Assembly: GCA_017504435.1 (NCBI GenBank)
Contig: JAFVRD010000014.1
Span: 1-52,457 of the forward strand
From: Lentisphaeria bacterium
GTDB taxonomy: Bacteria > Verrucomicrobiota > Lentisphaeria > Victivallales > Victivallaceae
Length of the DNA stretch: 52,457 nt
Direction of reading: 5' to 3'
A program made the position numbers and the translations under genes. Positions 52,169 to 52,457 of the stretch are shown in pieces (within the stretch, counting starts at the first letter, position 1; the number at the start of each line of letters is the position of its first letter). Below the pieces are notes generated by a model that did no database searches, was not told where the DNA came from, and saw nothing but the letters and a program-made list of their open reading frames with translations.

Positions 52169-52457
52169 TTATGCCAGTTTTGCAAATTTGATATCTTTTT
52201 CATCTTCAAAGACTTTGAAGCCGCCTCCGGTGTAAACGCTGCCGGCAAGCTCCATTTCGGTCTCTCCGATCATGAATTTGGCGTTTTCAAACTCATTCAG
52301 ACTTACCCCGGTCATCACGGTCCAATCGGCGTTATCCAGCACGGCATCTTCCAGATCGAAGCAGATTTCGGTCAGTCCGGCAAAATCCGCATTGGTCAGA
52401 TTCAATGTACTGCCGTCGGTAATGGTGAGTTTATCAATACCGTCGAGCAATGCAACC
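52169..52457 (-). CDS. C-terminal fragment of a large surface or adhesin-type protein, cut by the window edge
   Basis: The frame is open to the right edge of the window, so only about 95 C-terminal residues are seen. The sequence has repeated LT-x-D/N, NLTNADF and LDNADW patterns typical of beta-helix or repetitive surface proteins of Lentisphaerota and other PVC bacteria. It has no membrane anchor at the C-terminus. The stop (52169) is 15 bases before the small peptide gene. Confidence 0.6.
   Translation of the reverse strand, partial: VALLDGIDKLTITDGSTLNLTNADFAGLTEICFDLEDAVLDNADWTVMTGVSLNEFENAKFMIGETEMELAGSVYTGGGFKVFEDEKDIKFAKLA

Noticed and set aside
1-52457. CRISPR arrays, tRNA or rRNA genes, insertion sequences
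   Set aside because: No regularly spaced repeats, cloverleaf patterns, rRNA segments or transposase-like frames were seen. A tRNA scan would be needed for certainty.

Overview
The window (about 50% GC, densely packed, no tRNA, rRNA, CRISPR or transposase gene seen) looks like a chromosomal segment of an anaerobic PVC-superphylum bacterium, most likely a gut-type Lentisphaerota (Victivallis-like). This is an inference. It rests on a pilus-like locus whose gene order matches the Akkermansia Amuc_1098-1102 cluster, on two Gfo/Idh/MocA oxidoreductases and a set of amino-sugar catabolic genes, and on C1 and fusion genes of the kind found in anaerobes.

Layout. 1-2358: a hairpin-rich non-coding stretch, a GH109-like oxidoreductase/glycosidase with its own promoter, and trmO. 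2404-14030 (minus strand, transcribed from right to left): tpiA-secG followed by an envelope pilus-type operon. It encodes an Ig-like secreted protein, a PilM-PilN fusion, two single-span membrane proteins and two tandem secretins, and it ends in a clear terminator. 14192-23797 (minus): a roughly 9.6 kb head-to-tail operon with overlapping genes. It holds a NagB-like deaminase, a PIG-L deacetylase, ispD, a sigma-70 factor, an iron/phosphonate-type ABC importer (ATPase, binding protein, double permease), an RsmE-lipoprotein fusion and a small lipoprotein. 23885-29684: tilS and a divergent rdgB operon with overlapping promoters. The rdgB operon runs rdgB, RluA-like synthase, small membrane protein, XPB-like helicase, Bax1-like nuclease.

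29674-36210 (minus): a methylenetetrahydrofolate reductase-like protein with a fused zinc/cysteine C-terminal domain, an arginine-phosphatase-type LMW phosphatase, an RpiB-GlyA fusion and serS. These form a serine/one-carbon operon with a strong terminator, followed by an unknown polytopic membrane protein. 36211-38346: a 670-base intergenic region, then a strongly expressed-looking DegT/DnrJ aminotransferase with a good promoter and a perfect terminator. 38368-40837: a three-gene accessory cassette (Sel1-repeat protein and two unknown proteins). 40972-43023: pyrE, cyclophilin and a membrane-anchored unknown protein.

43231-51946 (mostly plus): an E. coli-type NagA with galM, an unknown exported protein on the other strand, thiD, an N-acetylmuramoyl-alanine amidase, a leader RNA resembling a compact cobalamin riboswitch in front of a second NagA of the HxH metal type, an RlmI-like methyltransferase and a Gfo/Idh/MocA oxidoreductase. 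The right edge (minus) holds the C-terminus of a large repetitive surface protein, followed 15 bases later by a 37-residue peptide gene with a RiPP-leader-like YxxPxL motif.

Theme: uptake and breakdown of amino sugars (GH109-like enzyme, NagA twice, NagB-like, PIG-L, mutarotase) beside envelope and pilus machinery and housekeeping genes. Promoters of the form TTGAAA/TTGCAA-N16-17-TATAAT/TATATT recur throughout and support many of the operon boundaries.
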